Assembly: GCA_946408355.1 (NCBI GenBank)
Contig: CAMJRX010000008.1
Coordinates: 1 to 64,000 of the forward strand
DNA: 64,000 nt
Direction: 5' to 3'
Source of the DNA: an uncultured Selenomonadales bacterium
Lineage (GTDB): Bacteria > Bacillota > Negativicutes > Selenomonadales > Selenomonadaceae
Shown: in pieces, positions 52,896 through 60,640 of the stretch
Layout: each line of letters starts with the position of its first letter
Numbering within the stretch: position 1 is the first letter of the stretch
The notes under the pieces: generated by a model
Databases searched by the model: none
What the model was told of the DNA's origin: nothing
What the model saw: the letters and a program-made list of their open reading frames with translations, nothing else
Position numbers and translations under genes: made by a program

Positions 52896-55422
52896 GGGCG
52901 GCTTTTCATTGAGCAAAAAATATATCAAGAAAATAATTTTGCAATTTGCGACGGTGCTAACGATTTTACTGTTAACGGGATTTTTCATGCGCATGGAAGT
53001 TAGAGACTTGCTGAACACGACGCTAGAAAAAACAATGGCAAAACAGGCGGCAGATTTATCAATCGTGGCGGAAGAAAGATTTGCTAAGGAATTGGCGGAG
53101 TTGCGATTGGCGGCAAAATATTTGGAGTTGCACCCGAACGCAACGACGGAAGAAAATTTTTTGTCGATTTTAAAGGCTGGCAATGAAAATATTTCGGTCG
53201 GGCTGTTGAAATTGGACGGCAAAGCTATTCACGGAAAAATTTTGTCGAAGTGGGATTTTTTGCGGCTCACGTCGGCATATCGCGGAAATGAGGTTGTAGA
53301 CTACTGCGCGGGCAAAGGATTATTATTTGCGGTTCCGGTCATGCGCGGCGGCAACGTTCAAGCGGCTATTTATCGCCTTTACGACGACAAACTTTTGACG
53401 GATTTGTTTGGGCTTGCCGAATATAGTTCTGACACGCGGCTTTTGATTCAAGAGCGCAACGGGCAAATTATCATTCCGTACAAAGATTATGGCGAGGCTG
53501 ATAAAAAATTTTTCCTAAATGCGACGATTCAGCACGGCTTTAAAATTATTCGCGACAAATTGAGTACTCACCGTTCAGCGGCGGTTTATCGTGACAGTTC
53601 GCTTGGAGAATTTTTTCTATTCGCGACTGACTTGCCGCAGACGAATTGCACGATGATAGGCTTTGTTCCTTGGGCGGCGGTTGCAGGCGACATTTTTAGG
53701 ATTTATACGCTTTTATTGAGCGGCGGGACGTTAATGTTGCTGATATTGGCATTAGTTAGCGCGTATTTGTTTGTAGTTCGGACAAAGGCGGAGGAAAGCG
53801 ACGCCTTGCGCGAGGCAAAACAGGCGGCAGAAGATGCCAATAACGCCAAAAGTATTTTCCTTGCCAACATGAGCCACGAAATTAGAACGCCGATTAACGC
53901 GATTATCGGTATGAACGAAATGATTCTGCGCGAAAGTCAAAATCCCAAAATTATAGACTACGCGCAAAATTCTTCCGCCGCGAGTGAAACTTTGCTGTCG
54001 CTTATAAATGATATTCTGGACTTTTCTAAGATTGAGAGCGGCAAATTTGAACTCGTGCCTGAAAATTACAAGCTTAGCGAAGTTATTAAAAATCTCGTCA
54101 ACATGATGCGCCCGCGTGCCGAAAAGAAAAATTTGGCGTTCACGGTGCAAGTTAATCCTAACACGGAAAATCTTTTGTTCGGCGATTCGGTTCGAGTTCG
54201 GCAAATCGTGATAAATTTTTTGAGCAACGCCGTTAAGTATACGCGGGTCGGCAGTGTGGAATTTATCGTTGACGGCGAAAAAATTTCCGACGACAAAATT
54301 AATTTAAAATTTACGGTTAAGGATACGGGCATTGGCATTCACGAGGAAGATATTCCGAAACTTTTTAACGACTTTGAACGATTCGACGCCAAAAAAAATA
54401 AAAATATCGAGGGCACGGGCTTAGGGCTTGCGATAACTCAAAAACTCGTTGAGATGATGAACGGCAAAATTGAAGTGCAAAGCGTTTACGGCGAAGGCTC
54501 AATGTTTACAGTAATCTTGCCGCAAAAAATTGTTGGCAACGAGCTAATCGGCAAAATCGAGGAAAAACCTCACGCCGCGCAGGAAAAATATCAGCCGTCA
54601 TTTATTGCCCCCGACGCAGATATTTTAGTTGTCGACGATAACGAAATGAATTTGCTGGTCGCGACAAATTTGCTAAAGGCGACGCAAGTAAAAGTCGATA
54701 CGGCGTTGAGCGGCATGTCTTGCCTAAAAAAATTGGCGGAGCGTCATTACGATTTAATTTTGCTTGACCAGATGATGCCGAGTTTGGACGGCGTGCAAAC
54801 GCTAAAAATGGCGCGAGCAATGGAAGATAATTTGAGCAAAGACGTACCGATAATCGCGTTGACGGCGAACGCAATATCCGGGACGCGGGAAAAACTAATC
54901 GCCGAAGGTTTCACAGATTATTTGAGCAAACCTATCGACGTAAAATTAATGGAGAAAATGCTTATGAATTATTTACCGGCAGAAAAAGTTTTGTCGTCGA
55001 CGCAAGAAAAAATTTCGGCGGCAGAAAAGCCTTCCGAGCCAGTCAGCGACTTAATCAACGTGGAAAAGGGCTTGGAGTATAGCGCGGGCATGACGGATTT
55101 TTACAAGGAATTTTTATTAAAGTTCGTAAGCTTGAAGGCAGAAAAACAACAGAAATTGCAAGCGACTTTCGAGGCGGGCGACTGGAAAAATTATACAATT
55201 TGCGTTCACGCGCTCAAGTCAACGGCGTTATCAATCGGCGGCGAAAAAACTTCAGAGGCGGCAAAAGAATTGGAGAAAGCCGGAAAAATTTTAATGGCGG
55301 CAACAAGTTCCGAGCTTGAAAAACAGGAGAGCGCGGACTTTATAAATAAGAATCACGCGGCGGCAATGAAACTTTACGACGCATTGGCGGCAGAGGCAGA
55401 AAAACTTGCCGAGACACTTTAA
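52888..55422 (+). CDS. Hybrid histidine kinase with receiver and Hpt domain
   Basis: An 844-residue protein. TM1 (about 12-34), an extracytoplasmic sensor (about 35-270) and TM2 (about 278-302) lead to a HisKA with His330 in MSHEIRTPIN. A HATPase (GTGLGLAI), a REC with Asp627 in LLDQMMPS, and an Hpt with His774 in VHALKSTAL follow. The start is uncertain: a TTG at 52888 has good spacing to AAAGGAG (52872-52878), while a TTG at 52879 is too close. It overlaps the BMP gene end by eight bases, so the binding protein and this kinase are translationally coupled. Confidence 0.9.
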   Translation: MNEGGFSLSKKYIKKIILQFATVLTILLLTGFFMRMEVRDLLNTTLEKTMAKQAADLSIVAEERFAKELAELRLAAKYLELHPNATTEENFLSILKAGNENISVGLLKLDGKAIHGKILSKWDFLRLTSAYRGNEVVDYCAGKGLLFAVPVMRGGNVQAAIYRLYDDKLLTDLFGLAEYSSDTRLLIQERNGQIIIPYKDYGEADKKFFLNATIQHGFKIIRDKLSTHRSAAVYRDSSLGEFFLFATDLPQTNCTMIGFVPWAAVAGDIFRIYTLLLSGGTLMLLILALVSAYLFVVRTKAEESDALREAKQAAEDANNAKSIFLANMSHEIRTPINAIIGMNEMILRESQNPKIIDYAQNSSAASETLLSLINDILDFSKIESGKFELVPENYKLSEVIKNLVNMMRPRAEKKNLAFTVQVNPNTENLLFGDSVRVRQIVINFLSNAVKYTRVGSVEFIVDGEKISDDKINLKFTVKDTGIGIHEEDIPKLFNDFERFDAKKNKNIEGTGLGLAITQKLVEMMNGKIEVQSVYGEGSMFTVILPQKIVGNELIGKIEEKPHAAQEKYQPSFIAPDADILVVDDNEMNLLVATNLLKATQVKVDTALSGMSCLKKLAERHYDLILLDQMMPSLDGVQTLKMARAMEDNLSKDVPIIALTANAISGTREKLIAEGFTDYLSKPIDVKLMEKMLMNYLPAEKVLSSTQEKISAAEKPSEPVSDLINVEKGLEYSAGMTDFYKEFLLKFVSLKAEKQQKLQATFEAGDWKNYTICVHALKSTALSIGGEKTSEAAKELEKAGKILMAATSSELEKQESADFINKNHAAAMKLYDALAAEAEKLAETL

Positions 55423-55440
55423 ACTTTGGAGGGATAAATC

Positions 55441-56265
55441 ATGCGTAAAAAAACCGTTTTAGTAATTGACGATGACGAAATGAATTTGCAAATCGCAAAA
55501 ATGATTTTGGAAAAAAGATTGCCGTGCGAGGTAATTGGCGCGGATAACGGCGTCGAGGGCATAGACATTTTAAAAAGTCAGCGCGTGAGCCTCGTATTAC
55601 TTGATGTGATGATGCCGGATTTCGACGGGATAGAGACGTTGCAGGAAATTCGCAACGACGCGCAGATTAAAGACGTGCCAGTCATGATGTTAACGGCGTC
55701 GGTTGATGTGGAAACTGTACAAAAGGCTGGGGCATTGGGCGTTAAAGATTACATAAGGAAGCCGTTCTTGCCCGCCGATTTAATTGAGCGCGTCAATAGA
55801 AAACTTGTCGAAATTCATTCCGAAGAAATTTTACTGCTCGGCGACAACGAATCAGTTTTAAAGTCCATGCAAAGCATTATCGAGGACAATTTCCCGCACG
55901 AGGCATTAATCGCGACAACGACGACGGAGGCAGAAAAAATTTTGCAAGAGGTGGATATAGATTTGATAATCGCCTGCGCGGACATGAAATTTATCGACGG
56001 ATTTAGATTTTTATCGCTGGTAGCGTCGGAGGAAAAATTCAGTGATAAGCCGTTCGCGATAACGACGCCTGACAAAATCCGCGAATTCATTAACAAGTTA
56101 TCATCGCCTGGAGTGATTGAGGAACCACCCGTTGAAGAAACACCTGCCGAAGTTGAAGAGCCGCAAGCCGTCATGAAAATTGCGGAATCGGTTATTGTGC
56201 GTCCTAAAAAAAGCAAGCTTGCAAACGTCGTGACGAATTTAATCGGCTATCAGAAAATTACATAG
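55441..56265 (+). CDS. Response regulator with one intact and one degenerate receiver domain
   Basis: A 274-residue protein. The first REC (about 1-125) has VIDDDE, LLDVMMPDFDG with the phosphoacceptor near residue 54, and the lysine in RKPF. The second (about 128-215) keeps the receiver pattern (LLGDNESVLKSM, then LIIACADMKFIDG), but a cysteine replaces the aspartate. The C-terminal tail is acidic and proline-rich, then basic. No DNA-binding or enzymatic output domain is visible, so it may act by protein contact or as a phosphate sink. It is the last gene of the cluster, before a strong terminator. Confidence 0.87.
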   Translation: MRKKTVLVIDDDEMNLQIAKMILEKRLPCEVIGADNGVEGIDILKSQRVSLVLLDVMMPDFDGIETLQEIRNDAQIKDVPVMMLTASVDVETVQKAGALGVKDYIRKPFLPADLIERVNRKLVEIHSEEILLLGDNESVLKSMQSIIEDNFPHEALIATTTTEAEKILQEVDIDLIIACADMKFIDGFRFLSLVASEEKFSDKPFAITTPDKIREFINKLSSPGVIEEPPVEETPAEVEEPQAVMKIAESVIVRPKKSKLANVVTNLIGYQKIT

Positions 56266-56288
56266 GAATTTTGTTGCAGAACGCAAAA

Positions 56289-56320
56289 ACCCCTGCCGTT
56301 AACGCAGGGGTATTTTTTTG
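56289..56320 (+). terminator. Terminator of the signalling cluster
   Basis: ACCCCTGC and GCAGGGGT form a perfect eight-base stem around CGTTAAC, followed by ATTTTTTT. Confidence 0.9.
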
Positions 56321-56669
56321 GCTGTTAAGCGTGTTTAAAACCAAAAAGGCGGAAGCCTCGCCTCCGTCCTGGTTTCCTTTAAACATCGATTTTATTTCTA
56401 CATATCTCACCTCCTATTTGCGACGTTTGGTGGTCATCGCAAGTTATTTGCCGCCGACCAAGCTGCGGGGACAGCCTTTCGGCACTGTGGCGCATATTTT
56501 ATTTTGTTGGGATTAACGGGAATTATATCTTAAAATGATTAAAGGATTATTAGAACAAGATTAGTTTTCTGTGGAAAATTCTCGTTCCTCCCGTCGCCTA
56601 ACTGTAGCAGAAAACTTTGCTATTTGCAAGTGACTGTTCAAAATTTTTTCAGCGATTGAATTGCATAGC
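56321..56669. other. Intergenic stretch without a supported gene
   Basis: It contains a GC-rich hairpin (GGCGGAAGCC with CCTCCGTCC, about 56349-56370). On the minus strand, an AGGAGGTGAG site leads into ATG immediately followed by TAG (56403-56398). An 81-codon forward frame from 56271 overlaps the terminator and looks non-coding. I see nothing else. Confidence 0.5.
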
Positions 56670-56698
56670 TTGATAAAAGCCGGAACCTGTTATACAAT
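56670..56698 (+). promoter_or_regulatory. Promoter of the DUF4143 ATPase gene
   Basis: TTGATA at 56670-56675, a 17-base spacer and TACAAT at 56693-56698, about 31 bases before the TTG start. Confidence 0.65.
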
Positions 56699-56729
56699 TA
56701 AAAAAATTTTTGTAGCGTGGTGAATCACA

Positions 56730-57863
56730 TTGGAGCCAAATTTTTATCTAGGAAAATTGTTGGAGCTGAAAAATAATTTCTCCGTCAAAATAATTCACGG
56801 CTTAAACGGCGTCGGCAAAACTACTTTATTAAATGCGTTTGCTGAAAATTTGCGTTCGGAGGGCGTCGCGGAGGAAGAAATAATTTTTTTAAACTGCGCG
56901 GAAGATGAACGGCTTAGAAATTTTCAAACGTTATATGACTTTGTAGAGACGCGAACTTTAGAGTTGGAAAAATTTTTCTTGTTGATTGACGAGATAGATT
57001 GCGTCGTCGAGGGCGAAAAGGCGATTAACGCGCTGTTCGTTGGAATGCCCGCTGAAATTTATATAACGTGTTCGACTGAAGCGTTCGCCGAAAAAATTTG
57101 CGCACTTCTGCCAGATAACTGCGACGTGCTGAAACTTTATCCGTTGACATTCAGCGAGTATGCTAAAAATGTTCCGGAGGATAATGCCCTGCAAAATTAT
57201 CTGCACTTCGGCGGATTGCCTGTTACACTCAACGCCAATGAAAAAATTTTACCAACAGTTTTGCGCGGTGCCGCTTATGAAATAATCTTTGACCTCGTCG
57301 CGAAAAATTCTTTGCAAAGGGCGGAAGTCTTTCAGTTGTTGATGAAAATTATTGCTCAAAGCGTCGGTAAAGCAACCAGTTTAAATCAACTATTCGACCG
57401 CTTAAAAGGCGTCGCAAGTACAATTAACACCTTTAGAAATTATTTGAGTTGTAGCACCGGACTTTTTAAAAGAATTCCGCGCTTTGATATAAAGAACGAA
57501 AATTGTTTGATTAGCGGCGAGAAATTTTATTGCGTCGACAACGGTATACTTTGCGCCCTTGCTCCGGAAATTGACGAAAATATTTTGGTAGAAAATGCCG
57601 TATACGTTGAACTTTTGCGGCGCGGATATTCGATTAGCATTGGGAAGTTCGGCACAATGAATATAACTTTTGTGGCTGAACGCGCCGATAAAAAAATTTT
57701 TATACAAGTTTTGCCTACCAGCGGAATTTCCGTTAGAAGAATCACGCGACCTTTGCGAGCCTTGCCCGCTGACTTTGAGAAAATTTTAATTACCTCGAAG
57801 CGCGAGAAAACTTTTGGCGACGTGAAAAATATTATCTTGCAAGAATTTCTTTTGGGCGGCTAA
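56730..57863 (+). CDS. AAA-type ATPase (AAA_14/DUF4143-like)
   Basis: A 377-residue protein. It has a P-loop ATPase domain with GLNGVGKTT near residue 25 and LLIDEID near 87, followed by the winged-helix/nuclease-like C-terminal region (about 200-377) of the AAA_14-DUF4143 family. LTFSEYAKN...LHFGGLP is a typical linker of that family. These proteins are scattered accessory genes of uncertain role, sometimes linked to mobile DNA or toxin-antitoxin loci. The start is a TTG at 56730 with a weak site (GTGGTGAA). Confidence 0.8.
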   Translation: MEPNFYLGKLLELKNNFSVKIIHGLNGVGKTTLLNAFAENLRSEGVAEEEIIFLNCAEDERLRNFQTLYDFVETRTLELEKFFLLIDEIDCVVEGEKAINALFVGMPAEIYITCSTEAFAEKICALLPDNCDVLKLYPLTFSEYAKNVPEDNALQNYLHFGGLPVTLNANEKILPTVLRGAAYEIIFDLVAKNSLQRAEVFQLLMKIIAQSVGKATSLNQLFDRLKGVASTINTFRNYLSCSTGLFKRIPRFDIKNENCLISGEKFYCVDNGILCALAPEIDENILVENAVYVELLRRGYSISIGKFGTMNITFVAERADKKIFIQVLPTSGISVRRITRPLRALPADFEKILITSKREKTFGDVKNIILQEFLLGG

Positions 57864-58021
57864 AAATTTTTTTAAAAAATTTTTTCAGGCTTGCAGGAAT
57901 TTTTTCACGAAGTGTAGAATAGCTTTAATCCTTAATCATATGACATTAAAGATTTTTTTCAGATAAAATAAATGCAGATTATTGTTGGTAAACGTTTTGG
58001 TTATGAAGTGAAAGGAGGTAG

Positions 58022-58108
58022 ATGTATCGGAAAAAATTCGCTGAGCCCGCTATAATTTTCGCAAGTATACATGTTAAAAACTTGTGGAAAAAATTTTCAA
58101 TGTTATAA
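58022..58108 (+). CDS. Possible small ORF, 28 codons
   Basis: An ATG two bases after AAAGGAGGT opens 28 codons (MYRKKFAEPAIIFASIHVKN, then eight more). The composition is basic and hydrophobic. The spacing to the Shine-Dalgarno site is too short for efficient use, and the frame's end overlaps the promoter of the next gene. It could be a leader peptide or chance. The rest of the 294-base gap between the ATPase and YopX genes holds only A/T-rich sequence. Confidence 0.25.
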   Translation: MYRKKFAEPAIIFASIHVKNLWKKFSML

Positions 58109-58109
58109 T
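58082..58109 (+). promoter_or_regulatory. Promoter of the YopX-like gene
   Basis: TTGTGG at 58082-58087, a 16-base spacer and TATAAT at 58104-58109, about 48 bases before the start codon. Confidence 0.65.
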
Positions 58110-58157
58110 GGCGGGCATGAAATTTTGATTTGTTAATAAAGTCGGAGGTGTCCTTTC

Positions 58158-58643
58158 ATGGCGGAACGTGAAATCAAATATCGCGGCTTAAAAACTTTTC
58201 AAATATTCAGCGGCGAAATGAAGAGCGTTTGGATTTACGGTTTTTACCTTAAGCGCGGAACATACGGAGACCCCGGACCGCAAGCGCACATTTTTGTTTA
58301 CGAAAATGGCTACGAAGGCTATCGCGTGGACTCGAAGACAATAGGACAATTTACAGGGCTTGTCGACAGCACAGGCAAGGAAGTTTACGAAGATGATATA
58401 GTTGCTACAGAAGACGGGCAGATTGGCATTGTGGAATTTCACAACGGCAGTTTCGTCGTCAATTATGGCAACGAGATTCGGCAGGCTCTATACGATGTGC
58501 AAAATTGGAAGATGACAATTTTAGGTAACCGTTTTGAAAATCCCGAGCTTCTGATTAAAAGCATTGCTCCAAAAAAAAACGCACCAGAAGAACAAGAGCT
58601 GCAATCAGGTGAATTTGATATGGAGTTCCTCGCAAGGAAGTGA
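58158..58643 (+). CDS. YopX-family protein
   Basis: A 161-residue protein with the YopX pattern IGQFTGLVDSTGKEVYEDDIV near residues 62-82 (in parts: IGQFTGLVDSTGKE, then VYEDDIV), followed by a small beta barrel (GIVEFHNGSFVVNYG). YopX proteins are common in Firmicute phages and prophages; their function is unknown. No other phage gene is nearby, so this may be a lone remnant or a domesticated copy. The ATG follows GGAGGTG. The downstream secreted-protein gene begins six bases after its stop. Confidence 0.82.
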   Translation: MAEREIKYRGLKTFQIFSGEMKSVWIYGFYLKRGTYGDPGPQAHIFVYENGYEGYRVDSKTIGQFTGLVDSTGKEVYEDDIVATEDGQIGIVEFHNGSFVVNYGNEIRQALYDVQNWKMTILGNRFENPELLIKSIAPKKNAPEEQELQSGEFDMEFLARK

Positions 58644-58648
58644 GTAAA

Positions 58649-59206
58649 ATGCTCAAAAAGTTTTCAGCGATTTTGCTGGTGAGCTTTATGTTGACGAGTG
58701 GCGCGGCTCAAGCTTATGACCTGCCACAATTTAAGCCCGATAAAAAAATTGCCAAGCAAGCCGAGCAAAAGAAAGGTCCCATGCTCAAAAGCGATTGGAC
58801 GAGCGCGGAACTTTTCGAGCAGCAATTAAAAGCACTTTTGGCGAGTGGCAAGCGGCTTGCACCGAACGACCCTGCGCGGGTGTCGACGGACAAAAATTAT
58901 GTATTCATTGCGTTTTACAATGACGCGCCGTTTTTCCTGGACAAGTATTCAATCAAAGTTAAAAAGAATTCGGACGGCTTGCAAGTGTGGGAACAACAAA
59001 TTTTCCCGATAAGTAAAAATTATTCACCGAAAAATGCAAAGGCGACACGTCAGAAATTTTGTTTGACGGACGGGAAATTTTTTAACTCAACCAAAGCCGA
59101 AAATGCGTTGTCAGCGGTAGGAAACGAATCGGATAGAGTATTTTTAGAAGAGTGTTTTAGAGTCGGATATTATTTCGCCTTCGGGCAAGAAGTACAAGAA
59201 AGTTAA
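58649..59206 (+). CDS. Secreted hypothetical protein
   Basis: A 185-residue protein with an N-terminal signal peptide (LKKFSAILLVSFMLTSGAAQA, given here as LKKFSAILLVSF then MLTSGAAQA) and probable cleavage after AQA. The mature part is basic, with WTSAELFEQQLKALLASGK and NYVFIAFYNDAPFFLDKY, and matches no family I know. I chose the ATG at 58649, nine bases after AAGGAA; a GTG at 58640 is too close. It is probably cotranscribed with the YopX-like gene. A terminator follows. Confidence 0.7.
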   Translation: MLKKFSAILLVSFMLTSGAAQAYDLPQFKPDKKIAKQAEQKKGPMLKSDWTSAELFEQQLKALLASGKRLAPNDPARVSTDKNYVFIAFYNDAPFFLDKYSIKVKKNSDGLQVWEQQIFPISKNYSPKNAKATRQKFCLTDGKFFNSTKAENALSAVGNESDRVFLEECFRVGYYFAFGQEVQES

Positions 59207-59217
59207 ACATGGGATAA

Positions 59218-59251
59218 AAAAACGTCGGCAAAATGTCGGCGTTTTTTTTAT
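59218..59251 (+). terminator. Terminator after the secreted-protein gene
   Basis: AACGTCG and CGGCGTT form a stem around GCAAAATGT, followed by a T run. Confidence 0.75.
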
Positions 59252-59262
59252 TTTGGGGAACG

Positions 59263-59292
59263 CAAAAGGCGGAAGTTTTAGCTTCCGCCTTG
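59263..59292 (-). terminator. Terminator of tRNA-Ala
   Basis: On the minus strand GGCGGAAG and CTTCCGCC pair perfectly around CTAAAA and run into TTTTGCG. It lies just downstream of tRNA-Ala. Confidence 0.7.
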
Positions 59293-59304
59293 TAATTTTC
59301 TTTA

Positions 59305-59380
59305 TGGTGGAGACGGAGGGATTCGAACCCTTGACCCCCAGATTGCGAACCTGATGCTCTCCCAGCTGAGCTACGTCCCC
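59305..59380 (-). tRNA. tRNA-Ala (CGC)
   Basis: A 76-base cloverleaf on the minus strand. Acceptor GGGGACG/CGTCTCC includes the G3-U70 wobble pair that defines alanine tRNAs. The anticodon loop is TTCGCAA (CGC, reading GCG) and CCA is encoded. A dedicated CGC alanine tRNA supplements the wobble-reading isoacceptors. Confidence 0.93.
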
Positions 59381-59429
59381 AAAACGCGGCTATCTTAAAC
59401 CTTTTGCCGCCCGTTGTCAAGAAAAATTT

Positions 59430-59458
59430 TTGTGCTTTTAAGCCTTACATGATATAAT
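59430..59458 (+). promoter_or_regulatory. Promoter of the secreted/membrane gene pair
   Basis: TTGTGC at 59430-59435, a 17-base spacer and TATAAT at 59453-59458, about 35 bases before the start codon. Confidence 0.7.
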
Positions 59459-59492
59459 CGCGGAAAAATTTTTCAAGGAGACATTGCAATAG

Positions 59493-60614
59493 ATGAATTT
59501 TATTAAAAGAATTTTTGCGGCGTTAATGGCGGCGGCTACCTCGTTTGGTGTGTTAATGCCTACTTCTTCTGCCGCGAATAAAAATTTGCCGTCGACTGTC
59601 ATGCACAAGTTAGAAGTTTTTTCGCAAGACAGCGGCGGAACATTGATTTTTTCTGACAGCCCCGAATATGTTCGTCGCAACGGGATTTTATACACGGACA
59701 CGGTAAGCGGCGACGCTAGACTTTTGTTTTACCATTTGAATGATACTGGCGTCCGTAAACGTTTTGCGATAATTTTTGAGAACACCTCGAAGACGGAGGC
59801 TGTCATAAATATAACTCGCGGCGGCTTGAGTGAACCAAATAGAAATTATTTCAGTGTCGGCAAAATAACCCAGACAATGTACATGGAAAATAATTTTAGC
59901 GACCAAATTGAACTTGACAGTTTCGAGCGAAAAGTTTATCAGCCTTACGAAAATTATTTTCTGCTCAAGCCTGGTCAATTAATTCACGGCGTGTGCGATT
60001 TTAACGCTAATAAACCCGTCAAAGTTTTTCTGATGATGTATCCGGAAAATGCCGACCCGCTCCAATTCTTGAGCCGCGCCGAAATTTTGCCTAAAGATGA
60101 ATACAAACTGCGCGGCACGTTTAAGCAGATGAATCGAACGTTGACGCTTAAAAAACCCTACGACGGCGAACGCGACGGGCTTGGTTATATTTTAATCGGC
60201 GACAATATCAGCGACCTGTTCAAACGCGGCATTGACGCGACCGACGGCTCCGAAGTCATTAATTACGGCAACTACGGCATAAATTATACTCTTAACTTCC
60301 GCACGAAATTTTTGACGAGTTTTTATCTAAGTCCGCTTGGCGGGCACTATGCAGGCGCGTTGAGGTATAAATATTATGGTACGTCGGGAGTAATTCAAAC
60401 GCCCGATAAACGCCTTTACTTTGGTGACAGGACGCCGCCGGAAAATTCTGCCGTTGCATTGGCGCGTTCAGAGGGGATTTCTTTAATGACGGAGGGCACC
60501 GAACTTTCCGAGCTGGGAGATTATCGCGGCTACGTTAGCTTTGAATATTCACCGCCGGGCGCGTCCAATTTGCCGGTTAATATCGTGCTCATGCCGTCTA
60601 ACGCCAATCAGTAA
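59493..60614 (+). CDS. Secreted hypothetical protein, possibly envelope-associated
   Basis: A 373-residue protein with a signal peptide (FIKRIFAALMAAATSFGVL, then PTSSAA) and probable cleavage near residue 27. The mature domain is beta-rich (for example FAIIFENTSKTEAVINITRGG and GYILIGDNISDLF) and has no family I recognise. A 26-base gap and shared strand link it to the membrane protein downstream, suggesting that the two act together at the cell envelope. The ATG is preceded by AAGGAGACATTGCAATAG. Confidence 0.7.
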   Translation: MNFIKRIFAALMAAATSFGVLMPTSSAANKNLPSTVMHKLEVFSQDSGGTLIFSDSPEYVRRNGILYTDTVSGDARLLFYHLNDTGVRKRFAIIFENTSKTEAVINITRGGLSEPNRNYFSVGKITQTMYMENNFSDQIELDSFERKVYQPYENYFLLKPGQLIHGVCDFNANKPVKVFLMMYPENADPLQFLSRAEILPKDEYKLRGTFKQMNRTLTLKKPYDGERDGLGYILIGDNISDLFKRGIDATDGSEVINYGNYGINYTLNFRTKFLTSFYLSPLGGHYAGALRYKYYGTSGVIQTPDKRLYFGDRTPPENSAVALARSEGISLMTEGTELSELGDYRGYVSFEYSPPGASNLPVNIVLMPSNANQ

Positions 60615-60640
60615 GAAAAAATTTTTTAAAAGGATACGCG

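Noticed and set aside
56271-56516. 81-codon frame after the signalling cluster
   Set aside because: It starts inside the terminator region with no ribosome binding site, and its composition is unlike that of its neighbours.
58158-59206. Prophage around the YopX-like gene
   Set aside because: No integrase, capsid, portal, terminase or lysis gene is nearby and no attachment repeats were seen at tRNA-Ala.
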